A stretch of DNA of 64,000 bases from Viola odorata. Its lineage: Eukaryota > Streptophyta > Magnoliopsida > Malpighiales > Violaceae. This document shows positions 31,779 to 43,292 of this stretch, piece after piece. Positions within the stretch are counted from its first letter, which is position 1. Each line of letters begins with the position of its first letter. The translations under genes and the position numbers were made by a program. The DNA is taken from assembly GCA_963691705.1 (NCBI GenBank), contig OY829542.1, positions 35,450,579-35,514,578 on the forward strand, written 5' to 3'. The notes under the pieces were generated by a model. The model did no database searches. It had not been told where the DNA came from and saw only the letters and a list, made by a program, of their open reading frames with translations.

Positions 31779-32850
31779 CTAGTTTCTGGCATGGTATAGC
31801 TTTAGCCTAGCTATATTCCAAGAGTTTTGCAGGGGAGTCCCCTCGAGAGTTTCCAAATGGTATGCTCCTCTCCCTACAATGCGGGTGACACGGTACGGTT
31901 CGCCCCAATTTGGGCTAAGCTTTCCCATGCGTTGCCCTGCTGCTCGTTTGTCTCTGAGCACTAGATCCCCTGCTTTAAGCAATCGCTCTCTCACTTGCCT
32001 ATTGTGGTATTGTGCCATTTTCCTTTTGTAGTGCAGAGTTTTTAGGAGTGTCTCCTCGTGTATCTCTGGAAGTGCATCAAGGTTAGCGCGCAACCTTTCT
32101 TCGTTGGTTTCCTCCCTGAAATGAGCCACTCGAAGGCTTATGGTGCCAATTTCTACCGGCGTGACAACTTCTGTTCCAAAGGCCAACGCAATTGGGGTTT
32201 CTTCCGTGCTAGCCTTGACAGTCATGCGGTAGGCCCATAATATGTATGGCAGTTCGTTTGGCCATTTCTTTTTGGAACCTTCCAGGTTTCTTTTGATGCC
32301 ACTAAGAATACTGCGGTTGGTCACTTCGGCCTGACCATTAGTTTGAGGGTGCGCTATGGAAGAGAACCTTTGTTCGATCTAAAATTCTGAACACTGATCT
32401 CTGAAGAATTGGCTAGTAAACTGCGTTCCGTTGTCGCTAACCAGTACACGAGGTAACCCAAATTGCATAATGACTTGGTGTTTAAAGAAACGCCAGATTT
32501 TCTTAGTGGTGATGGTGGCTAACGCCTCTGCTTCTGCCCATTTTGTGAAATAGTCTACCGCCACTACCATAAATTTTAATTGAGATCTGGCCTTTGGAAA
32601 CGGGCCCAAGATGTCAATGCCCCATTTGGCAAATGGGCATGGAGCGACTATCTCTGAAATCTACACGGCCGGTTTTTGATGGATCTTCGCATATTCTTGA
32701 CATTTCTGACAGGTTTTTACGAAGTTGTGACAATCTCTCCGAATAGTGGGCCAGTAGAACCTGACCGAAAGACTTGGGCTGCCAAGGTGTCGTTGGCGAC
32801 ATGCATGCCGCATATTCCTTCATGAATTTCTCGCAACACGTGAAAGCCTT
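31779..32850 (-). pseudogene. Integrase of B (Tat type)
   Basis: On the minus strand, frames give the zinc module (HEGICGMHVANDT, then C..C in CQKC-like codons near 32700), the core (DILGPFPKA; KFMVVAVDYFTKW; VSDNGTQF; HPQTNGQAE near 32340) and the C-terminal part with ETPIALAFGTE and GKLSPNWGEPYRV, ending in LYHARN at 31779. The D-D-E positions are present. Frame changes near 32760 and stops near 32660 and 32380 divide it into four pieces. It lies downstream of RNase H as in all gypsy elements. Confidence 0.8.
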
Positions 32851-34383
32851 CCTGTTCTGATATGAACTTAGCGGCCGGGTGGGAGAAACATCTCCGGATC
32901 AATTCTCCATTATAGTACGTGCATCGTGCCGCTCGTTTCAGAATTTTCCTTTTTTCCGCGTTTTCCACTGGTAGCTCGTCTTGCTTCAGATATTTTATTA
33001 CTAGGATTCTCCAGTCGTTCTCTACTTCCTCCACGCAAAGCGATGCTTGTTCTTCCATGAAAGAAGGTGTGGATAGCTCCCCATAGTGCACATCCGTGGG
33101 TACGGAGGCTTCTAAATTGGCTGCCATTTTGGCAAGATTGTCAGCCTCCGCATTATCCTCCTTGGGAATATGCTCAAAGGTGACTTGGGTGCCTTTTTCC
33201 TGTATTTCCGATAGCTCACGCTTTACTTTGGCCAGGTATTGAATCATGATAGGCTCTATGGCTTGGGAGTTTCCTAGGACTTGGTTTATTATCAGTTTAG
33301 AATCTCCGTGTATCTTTAAGCGTAGACCACGTTCCACTCCTATGGCGTGCGCAACTTTGATAGAGAAGTTGTTTCCTATTCTGAGCCCTGCTAGCAACGC
33401 TTCATATTCAGCCGCATTGTTGGACAATGGTTGCAGAATTCTGATGGCATGTCGTATCTCTATACCGTTTGGTCCGATTAGGAAAACACCCGTGCCTGCT
33501 AACTCTTGATTTTTTGCTCCGTCTACGTGAATAACCCATAAGTCCGTATATGTTTCCGGGGATGAGAAGTATGAATCCTCTGGCCCCTCTTCTGACAGGT
33601 CTGTTAGCGCATCCTTTGTGAATGTGCATTCCGCTATGAAGTCCGCTAACGCTTGGGCTTTAATAGCTGGTCTAGCTTTGTACTGTAGCCCGTATTGTTC
33701 GAGTTCGATTGCCCAAATTAACATTCTTCCTGAGGACTCTGGTTTTCTAAAGATCTTTCTCAAAGGCTGGTCGGTGAGTACTGTGACGGGGTGGGTTTGG
33801 AAGTACCGATCCATCTTCCGCGTTGCCTGTATTAGGGCAAGCGCTATCTTCTCAATGCGGGAGTATCGTAGCTCAGCGTCTTTCAATATGTGGCTAACGA
33901 AAAACACGGGGCGGTGTATATGCCCTTCACTTCGTACAAGGACAGCACTAACTACCTCATCAGCTACGCCTAGGTATAAATATAGCTCATCCCCGGATTC
34001 AGGCCTTGTTAGCACTAGATCAGATGAGAGATAAGCTTTTAGCCCCGCGAATGCTTTCTCACATTCCTCCGTCCACCCGAAGGGGGCCTTATTTCGAATG
34101 ACCTTGAAAAAGGGTAAGCATCTCTCACCCTGCTTGGAGATGAACCGTCCTAATGCGATGACGCGCCCAGTGAGCTTCTGTATTTCTTTGACAGTCCGGG
34201 GGGGTATCATGTCTTGGATGGCTTTTATCTTTGAAGGGTTAGGCTGGATACCCTTCCAGCTAACCACATAGCCCAAGAATTTACCCGTTTGGAACGCGAA
34301 CATGTATTTTCGCAGATTCAATTTCATTTTGTATTCTTTCATGACGTTGAAGACTTCTTCCAAGTCAGCTAGGTGGTCTTTAA
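32851..34383 (-). pseudogene. RT connection, RNase H and second RNase H-like domain of B
   Basis: The open frame from 34363 carries the RT thumb/connection (FLGYVVSWKGIQPNPSKI, GRVIALGRFISK), then a degenerate gypsy RNase H (LYLYLGVADEVVSAVLV, RPVFFVSHIL), and then a separate RNase H-like domain (WVIHVDGAKNQELAGTGV, NNAAEYEALLAGLRI, HGDSKLIINQV, NAEADNLAKMA). The second domain keeps D-E-D-D catalytic residues. Two RNase H domains are a recognised mark of the Tat/Ogre lineage, which is the best support for the clade of B. Confidence 0.8.
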
Positions 34384-34384
34384 A

Positions 34385-36763
34385 GCTTCAACTTTGGACC
34401 AGGATGTCGTCCACGTAGGCTTCTACATTTTTCCCAATTTGCTTTTCAAAGACTTTATTCGCCATGCGCTGGAATGTTGCCCCAGTGTTTTTTAGCCCAA
34501 ACGGCATTCCAGTGTAGCAGTAAGTGGCCTTTGGGGTGATGAACGTGGTTTTCTCTTCGTCTTCCACAACCATGGGAATTTGATGATACCCGGAGTTAGC
34601 ATCAAGAGAGCTTAGGTAGGCATACCCAGCGGTTTGGTCGACCAACTGCTTGATTCGGGGAAGGGGATAGCAATCCTTGGGGCAGACATCGTTCAAGTCG
34701 GTGAAGTCGATGCACATGCGCCAGTCTCCATTAGGCTTAGAGACTAACACAGGGTTGGCCAGCCAGGTCGGGTATTGGACTTCTTGGATGAACCCCACGT
34801 CTGTGAGCTTTAATAGTTCCTTCTCGATAGCTGCTATCTTTTTCGGTGAGAAAACACGCCACCTTTGTTGAACAGGCTTGGCGTTATAGGGCAGAGTCAA
34901 GTCTCGCGAAATTCCAGGCATATCCGCTGGTTTCCACGCGAATTCTCCTTTGTATTTTCTTAGCAGTCGAGCTAACTGCACACTCTCTTCAGGGCTTAGC
35001 TTCTCGCTGATCAAGAGATTCGCTTCACTGTCCTCACCGATAGGTATTGGCATCATCTTATCCAGTGGCTGAGTGCGCTTTTCTTCCTTATCATCGAAGG
35101 GATCGTCCGCTACGTATACGTAACGATCACAACTCCTTTGAGTCATGAGCAAGTAGCATTCGGCAGCTAGCTTCTTGTCTCTTTTGATCGAAACCACACC
35201 GTCCCACGAGGGGTATTTTTTCCGCAGGTGTTTTTGTGATATCACTGCCCCAAAGCGATTGAGGAACAGCCGCCCTAGTATGGCATTATAGGGCAGAGTC
35301 AAGTCTACGACCAGGAATAATAACTCTTCTGAGCGTTTGGATGTATCCTCTCGGAAATACACTAGCAGTAACGTGATCCCTGTTACCGGGATCGGGACCC
35401 CATCAACCCCAATAATTGGCCTTTTACAAGGCGTTAGCTCACCGTCAGGGCACTTCATCAGGTTGTATGCTTCTAGCAAAAATAGATTTACCGCGCTCCC
35501 ATTATCAACAAGAGTTCTTCTTACTCCGTGACTGCCGATAATGGGTGTCACTACCAACGCATCGTTATGCGGGAAAATAATGCCTTTCTCGTCTTCTTCT
35601 AAGAAGGACAATACCATCCTGTCTAAAGCGCTTATTTCCTCAATTTTCACCTGTGTGCTTTCTCGTTTGCGCTTCTCCTCGGGACTGGGCGTTTGTTGTA
35701 TAGTTTCCTCAAAGTAGGGTGTCCCGCCCGCGATGATATTAATCATAGGCACCTGGTCGCTATGAACAATGAGTGTCTCCCTATTTTGCCCGAGGGGGAT
35801 CACGTTAGCTCTCGTGGCGTGAGAGGGCGTTTGCTTATGGTCAGTTATCCCTCCAGCCGGATTATTCCTGGTCTCTTCTCTTGCCTTGGTGGTAAACTCT
35901 CCAAGATAGTCTTCTTCAACTAGGCGTTCTATGGCTAGTTTTAGTTCCCTACATACATCCATCGAATGTCCTTTAACTTTGTGGAATTTATAGAAAGTGT
36001 TCTCTCTTCCTCCCATAATTACTCCTGGTTTCACAGGAGCTGGGTAACGGATGGGTAGATTTCGTTGTTGGACTATCACTAGGATTTCTGCTCTTGGGAG
36101 TATGAGGGAAGGAAGGTCAGGGTCGTATATCCGGCCTTTTGGCGGATTCGCTTCTTTTCGGGTAGGGGAATCTCTAGGTCTCCCTTTTGAAAAGTTACCT
36201 CTCTGTCGATTAGAGGCCTTGGCGGCGTGCTCTTTCTGCTGGCCATAATCATCGCTTGGTCGAGTATCAGGAGCATTGCTAGGTGGGGCGTTAGAGGCCG
36301 GGTATGGGTCTGACGGCATGTCCCGCATCCGCTCTCTATTTTCCTCTTCTTCCATCCTTGTATAATTATGCGCTTTCAGTCTTAGTGCATCCAGGGTCAA
36401 TGGTGGGTCCACCATTAATGTATCTCTCAATTTTTCGTAACGACAGTTACCCTTTAGAGCTTCCACTGCAAAATCGATAGTGACCCCTGGCGTCAAGGAC
36501 ATTTCAAGATCAAATCGACCTAAAAATTGATTCAACGATTCCTGCGGTTTTTGATGAATATGAAATAGCGCAACCGCTGACTTCCTGATGGGGATTGCAG
36601 TGCTAAACCAACTCCTGAACTTATCTTCTAGTTGGGAGAAGTTATCAATAGATCCGGCTAGGAGTCCCTCGAACCAGAGACGTGCCACTCCCGACAATGT
36701 CATGACAAAAATTTGGCATAGCGCGGCATCACTGCGGGTTTGGAACTGCACATAATCTTTCAC
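34385..36763 (-). pseudogene. gag C-terminus, protease and RT of B
   Basis: One frame of 791 codons. Gag capsid comes first (ARLWFEGLLAGSIDNF, HQKPQESLNQFLGRF; residues 1-150), then a knuckle-like FHKVKGHSMDVC (about 265), protease LVDNGSAVNL (about 415), and RT from about 600 with CIDFTDLNDVCPKD, SGYHQIP, MPFGLKNTGATFQRM and catalytic AYVDDILVQ at the end. A single TGA at 34385-34387 right after the YVDD box is in frame with the following RNase H frame, so only one base change separates them. Confidence 0.85.
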
Positions 36764-37605
36764 CTTATTAAGGTGAGAAATAGGGTATTTTGTGCCATCG
36801 TATGATTCTGTAGGGAGTTTTACATGTCGAATGGGTGACCAGCGTTACCGTCAGGGACTCCGTGAGGTCGATGCGGAGGGGGATTTTCGACATTGTATCT
36901 TGGGTTATGAGGGTCATATTCGCGATGCTGCCTGGGAGATCGGCTACGGCTTCTTGGCATTCGAGTCCGACACCTTCTGCTGCTTGATCTTTCACTGTAT
37001 CTAGGAGATGGTTCTCTGAACATCTCATCTCGTCTGTCATCCCAATGTTCTCGATATTCATCATGCCGGCGGCCTTCTTCAGGGATAGGGATTTCTCTCC
37101 TATATTGCCCAGAAGGTTCAACATGTCCATGTGCAAGTTGTGGGACATTCATGGGGACCGATGACAAGGGTAAGGAAAATGGACACCCTCTGGATTGCCG
37201 CGGCGACAACGGTCGCTCATTGACAATAGACGGAGTGAAAACTATCTAGGAAGACACACTGGGTCCTGAGACATGAGGTGCAAACCCAACAGCTAATTCT
37301 GTCAGTTGATCCAATTGGGCTTGGAGGGCCGCTATTGAGCTCACGAGTGCGTTGTCTGCATCACCTATCATGGATCCCCTCGCTTGGGGGGTAGAAAAGC
37401 TGGGTCCCGCTATCTGGGAAAAAAGGGAACAAATCTAGGATGCTGATGCTTCTGTCACTTGTCTAAAGGGAGGATTTGATCCCCCTATGGTGATCTCTTG
37501 CATTGCAGTAGAAGTTTCAGAAGTAGCAAAAGGAAAAAGTCGTCGGTGAGTGGTGAACGGGATGCTGGAGGATTGGGACAACACGAGATTTGAATCTAAA
37601 GCCAT
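36764..37605 (-). pseudogene. gag: gag N-terminus of B
   Basis: The ATG at 37603-37605 opens MALDSNLVLSQSSS with FPFATSE, homologous to the gag starts in A (7948) and C (57690). A Ser/Pro-rich region follows, then an Arg/Ser-rich stretch (RYSERSSSRRCRTRMPRSR, about 36930-36990) and IRLNK-like codons leading to the capsid at 36763. Stops occur near 37438, 37246 and 36819. The N-terminal extension is long and basic; its role is unknown. Confidence 0.7.
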
Positions 37606-37669
37606 AATCCTTTGAACTTCGGGAAAAATGGAGCTTGGTTATTAAGGATGCTCACTTAATAGAACCAAA

Positions 37670-37688
37670 GCTCTCAATGAAAGCACCA
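37670..37688 (-). promoter_or_regulatory. Primer-binding site of B
   Basis: The same 19 bases as in A and C, starting four bases (minus strand) after the LTR end. Confidence 0.75.
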
Positions 37689-37691
37689 ATT

Positions 37692-38260
37692 TGATAAGAA
37701 TTTGTCAGTTGCCGAAGGGTAGAAGGTGAAAGGGCTCATCGGATTCAGTGTCCGCGGCGGTCCAATGTACCTGCAAGATGCTGGAGGGGGTCTCCGGCGT
37801 AAACACTCCGATGCTTAAGTTAGTATAAGTGGTGAGAATGGCAGAGCTTGGGCCAGCAAATTATGCTTACCTTCCTCCTTCATGGTGGAGGTATTTATAG
37901 GCGAAAAGGAGCATTTCTGCGTAGTTTGGATTACCAGGGGCTATCGCTCCCATCAGGGGTTATAGTTCTCCCATGGCGCGATATGCCATCATGGCGTTAG
38001 GTGTGGGGGTAGTCGTTACCTAGGCAAGGTAACGGATACGTTCTTCTCAAGACACTCTGTTTATACTGGGATGGGGTGACGACTTTGGCCATCACAAAGT
38101 GTCGTATGGGACCCTCCCGTTGATATCTACCATCCCAGTGTCAATTTCCTAGGGAGAGACGGTAGCCTCGATGTTGTCGTGACAGTAGGAACAACAACCA
38201 TTTTCTCTCCCCGCGGGGTATGAGACAAAAATACCCTTGTCGTTAGGCGTATTGTTATCA
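37692..38260 (-). repeat. 5' LTR of B (right)
   Basis: 569 bp, mate of 11237-11804. It holds the G-rich hairpin (about 37779-37799) and a minus-strand TATA-like box near 37890 that would start the gag-pol transcript. It is followed by target repeat ATAGG. Confidence 0.9.
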
Positions 38261-38594
38261 ATAGGGCACGGTGATAAGAACGTTGCGGAGGAGCAACCCT
38301 AGAAGCCTGTGGAATATAGGGGCTTTGAGGAGGTCGCTGGACGAAAACACTAGACCCATCTATGTAGCTCTCTTGCCCATAATAGTGAGACGATGTGTGG
38401 CTAGGAGGAGCAACCGTCAAATGTGGTGGGATATAGGGGTGTTGAGGAGGTCGACGGACAAACACACTAGAAGCGGAGCCATGGCCGCGACTATGGTAAG
38501 ATGCGGAACCTAGGCCATAGTTTGGAGAGGAGGTAGCCGTGGTGTAGAAGTCCTCATCCCAATAGGACCCAACATCCTTATAATAACGAGACAT
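38261..38594 (-). pseudogene. gag: gag N-terminus of E
   Basis: The ATG at 38592-38594 starts MSRYYKDVGSYWDEDFY. The product is Ser/Pro/Tyr-rich with two copies of an SSVFVxRPPQxPYIP repeat. B interrupts it after codons for QRSYHR. The frame resumes at 11231 for about 20 codons, then stops. I do not recognise a defined domain. The position behind a leader and PBS makes gag the only sensible call. Confidence 0.6.
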
Positions 38595-38606
38595 AAGCAA
38601 AGGTAC

Positions 38607-38667
38607 CTACAAAAAGAACAAACTATATATATATCTATAGGTTAGTGAAAATAAATCGCTCCCTCAC
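38607..38667 (-). other. Putative leader intron of E
   Basis: 61 bp on the minus strand, CAC|GTGAGGGAG to TTTTTGTAG|G, ending 13 bases before the gag ATG. It matches the interval in F, D and K. Confidence 0.5.
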
Positions 38668-39896
38668 GTGTTTACACTCGTGTTTCACACACACTCTAAT
38701 GCGCTCACAACCTTACCCTCTCAATCTCCTTATCGAAAACCACACCTTAAGCAAGTATTCACTCAAAGAATCAAAGAAAGCATAAGGAATAGCAATGAAA
38801 ACTAAGCTTCGAAGGAAAGGTTCAGAAAGTCAAGTTAGTGTTCAAATGACAAATGCATGAAGTTCAAAACTAAAAAGACTTAGAGTAGAAAGATAATGTA
38901 AGGAAACAAGAAAGGAAGCTCAAAAGACACAAGCCACTCAAGAAGAAAACATGAAAAAGGAAAACAAAAAATGTGAAATGTGCAATTTGGAGTGCAAAAG
39001 AAATGCCATCTTTTGTATCAACTAATCACAATTGGCACCATCAAGCACACATAGAACTCTTGCTACTCACCCCTTTTGTACTCTTTTGTAAGGGTATTTT
39101 GTTTTTGTTTTTTTTATTTAAATGAGTGGAAGAGATCACTAAATTAATTGTGCTATGTGTGACAAGTAGCACAAGTGAGATGTGTGACAAGTAGCACAAT
39201 CCTTGTGTGACAAAGAGCACAAACCAAATGTGTGACAAGTAGCACAAGTGTGTAACAAGGAGTAGATATGTGCACAAAATATCTAGATATTTGCACAATG
39301 CTTCGAAGAGAAGATTCAAGCAAAATATCTAGAGCAAACTTGGCTGCTAAGAAGATAAACACAAACACAAATGATCCAAGCAAATATTCAGCCAACAAGA
39401 TCAAACCACCCCAAAATTGGCAAAACCTAAAAATTTTAGAAACTTTCAACAATGAAATAAGAGATGTATTAATGATTTCTATGGATGGAAAAACAAAATC
39501 TATGGATGAAATATGATGAAATATGATGAAATATGATGAAATATGATGAAATATGATGAAATATGATGAAATATGATGAAATATGATGAAATATGATGAA
39601 ATATGATGAAATATGATTGAAATATGATTGAAATATGATTGAAATATGATTTCTACGGATCAAAGAAAAAAAACATAATTTCTAGGGATTTTTTTTGTAT
39701 GGATGAACACGATGAACAAGTTGGTTTTTATTTATAGAAAATGAATTTCCACGGATGAAAATGAATTTCTATGGATGGAAAGTTGATTTCTACGGATAAA
39801 AATTAATTTCCATGGATGAAAATTAATTTCTATGGATGAAAAGAGGAAATCAAAGGAAACCAACCTAGAAGGCAGCCATGAAGCTCCGTTACCACA
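38668..39896 (-). repeat. Leader of E with several short tandem repeats
   Basis: Non-coding. It contains four or five units of tgtgacaagtagcacaa type (39150-39260), a 10-bp microsatellite (gatgaaatat, about eleven copies, 39505-39615) grading into 11-bp units, and degenerate 19-22 bp repeats around tctatggatgaaaattaatt (39740-39845). The PBS-like minus strand TGTGGTAACGGAGC adjoins the LTR at 39896. Confidence 0.7.
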
Positions 39897-40602
39897 TGAT
39901 ACGATCTTGATTCGTATGGAAGGATGGAGACCAACTCTAGCTCTCTTTGGGAGGTTGGTGTTGACGATTGATGGAGAAGATAATATCGCAAGAAAAAGAT
40001 GCGGATATGGTGATGAATATGCGTAAGATTGATGGATTAAACAAATAAGTAACTCACAACTACAACAAACCCTCCTAACAACTTGGTTAGGCAACCTTGT
40101 TACAATAACTATGAGGTTCTCTACTCTAGATCGACCCTCTCAAGAACATGCTTGAGCAACCCGATCATGAGGAAGATAAAGATAAACAAGAAAACCCTAA
40201 ATGAGCACTTAAGGTGCATTTGTTCTTTGTAGAGGAGAAAACTCAACAAAACAAAGACCATTACAAAAGAGCTATCTCTAGCTATTTATACTAGGTTTAG
40301 TTACAAGGGAAAAACCCTAAATACCCCCTAACATAACGGCTTAGACATCCTCCTTTTCAGCCTGTGGACCTCTGGCGGTATGCCGCCAGCTATGCTCTGA
40401 CTTTGGCGGTATGCCGCCAGCCTTTAATCTCTCATAACCATTTCCAAGGTAGAAGCTAGCCGTATACTGCCTGGATCCTGGCGGTATGCCGCTAGGCACT
40501 ATCTCCCTTCTTCTTACTGCACGCGTGCAGGGAAAGGTAGGCCACGCGGGTGGCCTTTTGACGGCGAGGCATACACATATGGATGGATCCACGCTCGTAT
40601 CA
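39897..40602 (-). repeat. 5' LTR of E
   Basis: 706 bp, TGATACG...GTATCA. It differs from 9489-10268 by many substitutions and a 70-bp length change, so E is older than F or H. It has three copies of the palindrome TGGCGGTATGCCGCCA or close variants (40372, 40404, 40478). Confidence 0.8.
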
Positions 40603-40929
40603 GTGCCTAGGGTTCGCCTCGGCAACCTTCAGTCCGTACGCATTCTCCGCTACAACGATTCCTTTCCCTTTATCCTTCTTGACTAGAATTTCATATAACT
40701 CCTTATTTTTAATCTCTAGTCGGGGCATACCGAATGCTTGAGGGCTTGAAGTGTCTTTTAGAGCCGGCTGCCTAAGCCATACACTCTCCTTTGATGTCTC
40801 GGCTCTAGGTATTAATTCATATGAGACTTCGTTCATCGACTCCTCCATCTCCACAAACCTTGTACTAAGGTTTTTAAGGAGTGTGATCAATTCTCACTTC
40901 TCTATTCTGTTTGAAGCTCCTTCCAACAT
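40603..40929 (-). pseudogene. gag: gag N-terminus of D
   Basis: The minus-strand ATG at about 40929 leads into ELITLLKNLSTRFVEMEE, a coiled-coil-like start shared with M (ELIKLLRNLNTRFDEMEE at 48738). A TGA eight codons before 40890 interrupts it. E cuts the frame at AEANPRH. D's gag continues at 9488 on the other side of E. Confidence 0.65.
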
Positions 40930-40940
40930 CCCAATTGTTC

Positions 40941-40999
40941 CTGAAATTCACAACACCAAAATAAAACATAAAATTGCACTAAACCTAGCACTCCCTCAC
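40941..40999 (-). other. Putative leader intron of D
   Basis: 59 bp, CAC|GTGAGGGAG ... GAATTTCAG|G on the minus strand, about 12 bases before gag. Confidence 0.5.
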
Positions 41000-41721
41000 G
41001 TGTTTAACTCTCTATTGTCCTCACAAAATCACTCGATTACCTTGGTAATATCTCTGCAATTGTCCCTGCATAAACCGTTAAGTGACTCGAGAGTTTCAAA
41101 GAAAACTTCCAAGAAGACACACAAAGACAACTAGCTTTGAAAGAAGTTTTGATGCCTATCAAGAGGTTAGTGGCAAGAGAAATCAACTAAACAATTGTTA
41201 AGCTGGAGTGGAAGATAATATTTGGAATCAAGGAAAAGCTCAAAAGACTTAAGAAGACTCAAATAGCTCACGGATTGTGAGTGATGTGCGATTGTGAGGG
41301 CGATTGTTGCTTCCGTGCCAAATTTTTATTTTGATCACCAAATATGATTTTTCATTCTGTTTTGTAGCTCAAATACCTTCTGGGATTTTGTATTTTGTTT
41401 TGTTTCTGATTTTGAATTTTTTTTGGAATTTTTTTAGCTACCTAAAATACTGACTCTTTTTGGTACTTTTGTGACTCTTTTCTGGACAGATACGAAATAA
41501 ATTAACTCAAGCAAATCGGGCACAAATTTGCTTATAAATGCACATACGGAGCTAAACTTAGCTCGACTTGACAACTCAAACAAACTAGCACACGACACAA
41601 GAAGATTGGTTATAGAATGGGGGTAGAAGAAGAACCAATCTCAACAATGAAAACAAATAAAATAGTAAAGGATAGATGGATATAAACCAAACCTTAGAAC
41701 GCCTTGAGCTCCGCTACCACA
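41000..41721 (-). other. Leader and PBS of D
   Basis: Non-coding and T-rich on the plus strand. It is similar in arrangement to 44307-45135 of K. Minus strand TGTGGTAGCGGAGC (41707-41720) beside the LTR is the PBS-like element of this group. Confidence 0.55.
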
Positions 41722-41943
41722 TGATATGATCCTAGTTGCCTAGTCCCGTTACAAGTGGGGTTTGAACCTTCGGGTTTTACTTAAGTTAGTAATATCCAAG
41801 TAAGCACAAATTGAACCATACCAACCTTGTAAATTCAACTTGGCAGCTATGTCTTTGAATATGACAATGCATCAGGTAAGATCATTGCCCCAAGTGATCT
41901 GCTTCACTTTAACTCTGTTTGGGAACCGTCTCCGGTGTAAGCT
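41722..41943 (-). repeat. LTR remnant between D and K
   Basis: It starts TGATATGATCCTAGTTGCC, identical over about 20 bases to the M LTR start at 58319. It then shares ggggtttgaacc.tcgggttttactt with the K LTR. Only about 150 bp remain, to a possible end GCATCA at 41875. Bases 41876-41943 look like the eroded pol end of K. It may have served both as the 5' LTR of D and as a 3' LTR of its right-hand neighbour. Confidence 0.5.
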
Positions 41944-42912
41944 CTACCAAACCCAAGCTCCTATCTTAAAGGATCCACTCATCCTTCCATGGTTTCTCAA
42001 AGTTTCCATCTTGACACTCAAGCGCTCATCGTAGCACCTGGCTTGTCCATGGGCTATCCGCATTACTTTGATCCCTTTGCTACCACTTATACTAAACAGT
42101 ATACTCAAAGGCAGCAACATTAAACTAAATAATGTTATATGAATGAAACCATATAAGAGTTTAAGTAATAATAACAAAATAATAACATGTGTCGAAAAGT
42201 AGTAAGTAAATAAAATAAATGGAAGAAATTCCATCCATGCGATTTCATACTTACAAACCGAAACATGCTTCAAGGACCCAAACATCCATTGACTCTCTTT
42301 ACTCGAAACTCTGAATTGCGGTTGATAAGGTGTTCCAATTAGCATCTTTATGCTCCGCCTCCTCCACAATTCCTCGAATGAGTCGCTAAGTGACTCCTCC
42401 TTACAATTACTAACAACATGTGAAAGTATAACATCCTTAAAGATTAGGTTAGTAATTTCAATAATACCACAACAACTCACGAAACAACTATCAAACGCAT
42501 AATTTTCATCAAAATTTCGCAAAAGGTCATGTGACCTAAATAAGTGATCACGCTTGAATAGAGTTCCCTCAAGTCCAGTCGACTTACCCACAAATTTAAC
42601 ATGAAATTCACACATAGCAGAATAATTATATAATGTAAAAATATGTGAAAATCCAATTAAAATTGTATTAGGGACAACACAATCCATGTCTCTCGGTCTA
42701 GCCAACGTACCACATTGTTTGCGCTTTCGTGAATAATTTTCAAAGGCATATGACTTGACCTTTGGTTCTTGCATATAATCATCATCAATTAAATTAATTT
42801 TATAACCAGAAGCACAAAAATTAATGATGTTTATATACTCACACAAATCAAACCTAAGGGAAGAGAACCATACCATACCCTTTTGGTTAGGGTTTGCCAA
42901 AATAGGCACCAC
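41944..42912 (-). pseudogene. Degenerate integrase end of K
   Basis: A 322-codon frame without stops. It has GTPYQPQF near the third catalytic block, WMEFLPFILF where integrases have LPF.EFAYN, LLYGFIH (normally VYGFNP), and MRIAHGQARCYDERLSVKMETLRNHGR and GAWVW close to the usual C-terminal module. The first half has no clear DDE core. It is long but far from consensus, so I take it as an eroded or rearranged integrase, not a new gene. Confidence 0.55.
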
Positions 42913-43292
42913 GGATGCACAAGGCTCTTCCCCTATTCTTGGTGGTAAGGTAAAAGGCTTATCCTCATGCCAAAAACCAGATCAAGGCGCAATGGCCAAA
43001 AATTCAGCTTTTGGTGGCTTGCGCCAAAACAGTTTTTGCTCACTTCTCTCCCTATGGCATATTCATTCTCTCCTTATGTATTCATGCCAACTAATGCATG
43101 CGCTCTATTTTCATGCGGGCTCTTTTCACTCTCATCTCTTATACCATGCTCGCTCTTTTCATGGGAGCTGTTTTGTTTACTATCTCTCTTCCCATGCTCA
43201 CTCTTTTCATGGGAGCTACTTTTCTCTCTTATGCCCTCTTTCTTTTCACTAAACTTTCCTCTTTTTCTATCAATCTTCTCACATTTATACTC
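42913..43292 (-). pseudogene. Charged linker of K
   Basis: Minus-strand codons repeat SHEKSEHGKRDS and SPHENRAHA types (43085-43240), as in the linker between protease and RT of D and M. Here it lies directly after gag, so the protease itself is deleted. Confidence 0.55.

Larger units (their letters stand above)
11237..38260 (-). mobile_element. B: large Tat-lineage element with antisense gene cassette, hosting H and F
   Basis: The LTRs are 11237-11804 and 37692-38260 (568 and 569 bp), with flanking repeat ATAGG. Without H (4.25 kb) and F (7.55 kb) it is about 15.2 kb. Minus strand: PBS, gag, protease, RT, gypsy RNase H, a second RNase H-like domain and integrase (37605 to 31779). A minisatellite follows (31183-31690). 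Plus strand: a1-a4 (12007-30685), antisense, between integrase and the 3' LTR. This plan (dual RNase H plus extra antisense genes between pol and 3' LTR) fits the Tat lineage. All coding parts carry a few stops or frameshifts. Confidence 0.85.
9489..40602 (-). mobile_element. E: short defective gypsy element hosting B
   Basis: The 5' LTR is 39897-40602 and the 3' LTR is 9489-10441. Internal DNA is 38261-39896 plus 10442-11236, about 2.4 kb once B is removed. The flanks are GTACC (9484-9488) and GTGCC (40603-40607), a five-base repeat with one mismatch. It keeps a gag N-terminus and the extreme end of pol but no protease, RT or integrase, so it is a deletion derivative. B lies inside its gag with repeat ATAGG (11232-11236, 38261-38265). 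Confidence 0.7.
3757..41875 (-). mobile_element. D: CRM-like chromovirus, split by N, A and E
   Basis: D is discontinuous. Reading 5' to 3' on the minus strand: LTR remnant 41875-41722, PBS 41720-41707, leader with putative intron, gag N-terminus 40929-40603, then (after E) gag C-terminus and protease 9488-8513, then (after A) RT 4137-3757, where N interrupts it. The pieces join in sensible order, and the guest elements have matching or near-matching flanking repeats. The RT block ([24 protein letters not shown]) and the lack of a chromodomain in its relatives point to a CRM-like group. The clade call is an inference from motif memory. The 3' half is absent. Confidence 0.7.

Noticed and set aside
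39469..39663. Repetitive FIIFHHISSY frame
   Set aside because: Translation of the 10-bp microsatellite in the E leader.
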